This document shows positions 44,471 through 45,880 of a stretch of DNA of 45,880 nt, piece after piece; within the stretch, counting starts at the first letter, position 1, and the number at the start of each line of letters is the position of its first letter. Source of the stretch: Nevskia sp. (GTDB lineage: Bacteria; Pseudomonadota; Gammaproteobacteria; Nevskiales; Nevskiaceae); the NCBI GenBank assembly GCA_030694365.1, contig JAUXYM010000003.1, positions 1 through 45,880 on the forward strand, in the 5' to 3' direction. Both the position numbers and the translations under genes were made by a program. Below the pieces are notes generated by a model, which was not told the origin of the DNA, ran no database searches, and saw only the letters and a list, made by a program, of their open reading frames with translations.

Positions 44471-45406
44471 ATGAGCAGAACCCCCACCTCGTCGCTGAAA
44501 GCCCAGGCCGTGCCGGGTGACGATGCGATTGCCGCCGCTGCCCCGGTGTCGCGCGGCCGCGAGTACTACGAGTTGTGCAAGCCGCGCGTGGTGATGCTGA
44601 TCGTGTTCACCGCGATCGTCGGCATGTTCCTCGCCGTGCCAGGCCTGCCGCCGTTCGCGGCGCTGATCTGGGGCACGCTGGGCATTTCGCTGCAGGCGGC
44701 TTCCGCGGCGGCGGTCAACCAGATCATCGATCGCGAAATCGACGCCCGGATGGCACGCACCTGCGGCCGGCCGCTGGTCACCGGCACCCTGAGCCTGACC
44801 GAATCGATCGCTTTCGCGACCTTCCTCGGCCTCGCTGGTTTCGTCGTGCTGTGGTTTCTGGTCAATCCGCTGACTGCCGTGCTGACCCAACTGGCACTGG
44901 TCGGCTATGCCGGCGTCTACACGCTGTTCCTGAAGCGGGCGACGCCGCAGAACATCGTCATCGGCGGCGCTTCCGGTGCGGCACCGCCGGTGCTCGGCTG
45001 GGCGGCGGTCACCGGCACCGTCGATCCGCATGCGCTGATTCTGTTCCTGATCATCTTCATCTGGACGCCGCCGCATTTCTGGGTGCTGGCGATCGAGCGC
45101 CGCGAGGAATACGCCAAGGTTGGCGTGCCGATGCTGCCGGTCACTCACGGCGTCGACTACACCGCCACCCAGGTGCTGCTCTACACCTTCCTGCTGATCG
45201 CCGTGACCATCCTGCCGTTCGCGGTCGGCATGAGCGGCTGGCTGTATCTGGTCGCTGCGATGGTGCTGGGCGGGCGCTTCCTGCAGTTGGCGTTCCAGAT
45301 CAAGTTCGCCCCGCGCAAAGGGCTGCAGATGAAGACCTTCGGTTACTCGATCGCCTATCTGCTGGGCATCTTCACGGCGCTGCTGGTCGATCATTACCTG
45401 GTCTAG
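44471..45406 (+). CDS. ctaB: Protoheme IX farnesyltransferase
   Basis: A 311-residue UbiA-superfamily enzyme making heme O from protoheme and farnesyl diphosphate. ELCKPRVVMLIVFTA opens the membrane part. The first Asp motif is NQIIDREIDARMART, the second lies near YTLFLKRATPQNIVIGG, and WTPPHFWVLAIERREEY is the hallmark. The ATG gives about 28 residues before the first helix. An IS66 element begins 13 bp after its stop, where a sco/senC gene stands in pseudomonads. Confidence 0.95.
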   Translation: MSRTPTSSLKAQAVPGDDAIAAAAPVSRGREYYELCKPRVVMLIVFTAIVGMFLAVPGLPPFAALIWGTLGISLQAASAAAVNQIIDREIDARMARTCGRPLVTGTLSLTESIAFATFLGLAGFVVLWFLVNPLTAVLTQLALVGYAGVYTLFLKRATPQNIVIGGASGAAPPVLGWAAVTGTVDPHALILFLIIFIWTPPHFWVLAIERREEYAKVGVPMLPVTHGVDYTATQVLLYTFLLIAVTILPFAVGMSGWLYLVAAMVLGGRFLQLAFQIKFAPRKGLQMKTFGYSIAYLLGIFTALLVDHYLV

Positions 45407-45500
45407 CCCTACTTGGCGGTAAGCGTCCGCCCACCTCATCTACCGAGCGTTTGATCTGAGCTGCATTCTTCGCCTCACGCACAGGCGAGGAGGCGAGACG

Positions 45501-45812
45501 GTGAAGAGGAAGTCGAAGGAGGCGTTGTGGACGCGGCGGGTTCGGGCGTTCGAGGCGAGTGGACAGACGCGGGTGGCGTACTGCCGGCGGCATGGTCTGG
45601 CGGTGCACTCGCTGGACTACTGGCGGCGTCGGCTGTCGTCGTCGCCGTTGAGTGAGTCGGCAGCAGTTCCGGCGTTCGTGCCGCTGCAGGTTCGCTCGGT
45701 CGAGCCGCCTGCGGAAGCACTGCTGCTTGAATGCGCTGGCGGCGCCCGGTTGCGGCTGCCACGCGACTGCGATCCTTGGTGGCTGGCGCAAGTGCTGTCG
45801 GGGCTGCGCTGA
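45501..45812 (+). CDS. tnpA: IS66 accessory protein TnpA
   Basis: A 103-residue protein with an N-terminal helix-turn-helix typical of IS66 TnpA: TRRVRAFEASGQTRVAYC, then RHGLAVHSLDYWRRRL. The C-terminal half (LLLECAGGARLRLP, WWLAQVLSGLR) is the expected strand-helix end. The start is GTG with GAGGAGG upstream. The stop overlaps the tnpB ATG. Confidence 0.88.
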   Translation: MKRKSKEALWTRRVRAFEASGQTRVAYCRRHGLAVHSLDYWRRRLSSSPLSESAAVPAFVPLQVRSVEPPAEALLLECAGGARLRLPRDCDPWWLAQVLSGLR

Positions 45813-45880
45813 TGCTGCGACCGTCGAGTTGGTGGCTGGCGATCGAGCCGGTCGATCTGCGCTGCGGCATCGACCGGCTG
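45812..45880 (+). CDS. tnpB: IS66 Orf2 protein TnpB, 5' part only
   Basis: Twenty-three codons are visible (MLRPSSWWLAIEPVDLRCGI, then DRL) and match the conserved start of IS66 TnpB, where a PVDxRxGIDxL motif is expected. Translation is coupled to tnpA by a TGATG overlap. The gene runs off the window. Confidence 0.85.
   Translation, partial: MLRPSSWWLAIEPVDLRCGIDRL

Larger units (their letters stand above)
45419..45880 (+). mobile_element. IS66-family insertion sequence, left end (truncated by window)
   Basis: The sequence from 45419 begins GTAAGCGTCCGCCC, which fits an IS66 terminal inverted repeat (GTAAGCG type). It is followed by about 80 nt of leader, tnpA and the start of tnpB with the family's overlapping stop-start. 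tnpC and the right end lie beyond the window, so target duplication cannot be checked. Confidence 0.8.

Overview
The window is a GC-rich, tightly packed chromosome segment from a gammaproteobacterium. The evidence is the gene orders lptC-lptA-lptB-rpoN-hpf, gmk-rpoZ-spoT-ridA-recG, bioB-bioF-bioD and a Pseudomonas-like aa3 oxidase cluster (DUF2244, coxB, coxA, ctaG, coxC, DUF2909, SURF1, Sco-like, ctaA, ctaB). The pairing of a TorF-type porin with glnK-amtB and of speE with speA would fit a Nevskiales/Solimonadaceae-like lineage, but that placement is inference. No tRNA, rRNA or CRISPR array was seen.

Layout. 1-260: two oppositely oriented ~94-nt palindromic elements and a terminator. 333-5840 (minus strand): LPS transport and Kdo genes, sigma-54 and hibernation factor. 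6113-8734 (plus): a membrane-anchored cytochrome c and two outer-membrane barrel proteins, the first behind a near-consensus sigma-54 promoter. 8722-11833 (minus): Na+/H+ antiporter, ubiK, comM. 12054-15531 (plus): a second sigma-54 promoter, glnK, amtB, a second glnK and two DUF4124 proteins. 15689-18489: divergent polyamine genes speE and speA. 18494-18703: remnant of an alpha/beta hydrolase abutting a third copy of the ~94-nt palindrome. 18725-26324: glutaminyl cyclotransferase, then yicC, gmk, rpoZ, spoT, ridA, recG.

26448-32461 (plus): an unrecognised 1067-residue membrane protein with a large Cys-containing periplasmic domain, ubiA, and two paralogous exported alpha/beta hydrolases. 32480-36259: comF facing bioBFD across a BirA-box-like operator. 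36460-45406: the cytochrome c oxidase cluster, whose first gene (DUF2244) carries a frameshift and whose subunits I and II both appear to lack side chains of the usual Mg2+ site. 45419-45880: left end of an IS66-family element, cut by the window edge.

How the genes fit together. rpoN is in the same window as two sigma-54 promoters that lead into a porin and into glnK-amtB, so part of this stretch looks like a nitrogen-scarcity regulon running from outer membrane to inner membrane. UbiA and UbiK serve ubiquinone synthesis; the cox cluster contains the oxidase subunits plus heme A synthesis and copper insertion. The strongest candidates for undescribed biology are the 1067-residue protein, the ~94-nt palindrome family, and the altered metal site of the oxidase.
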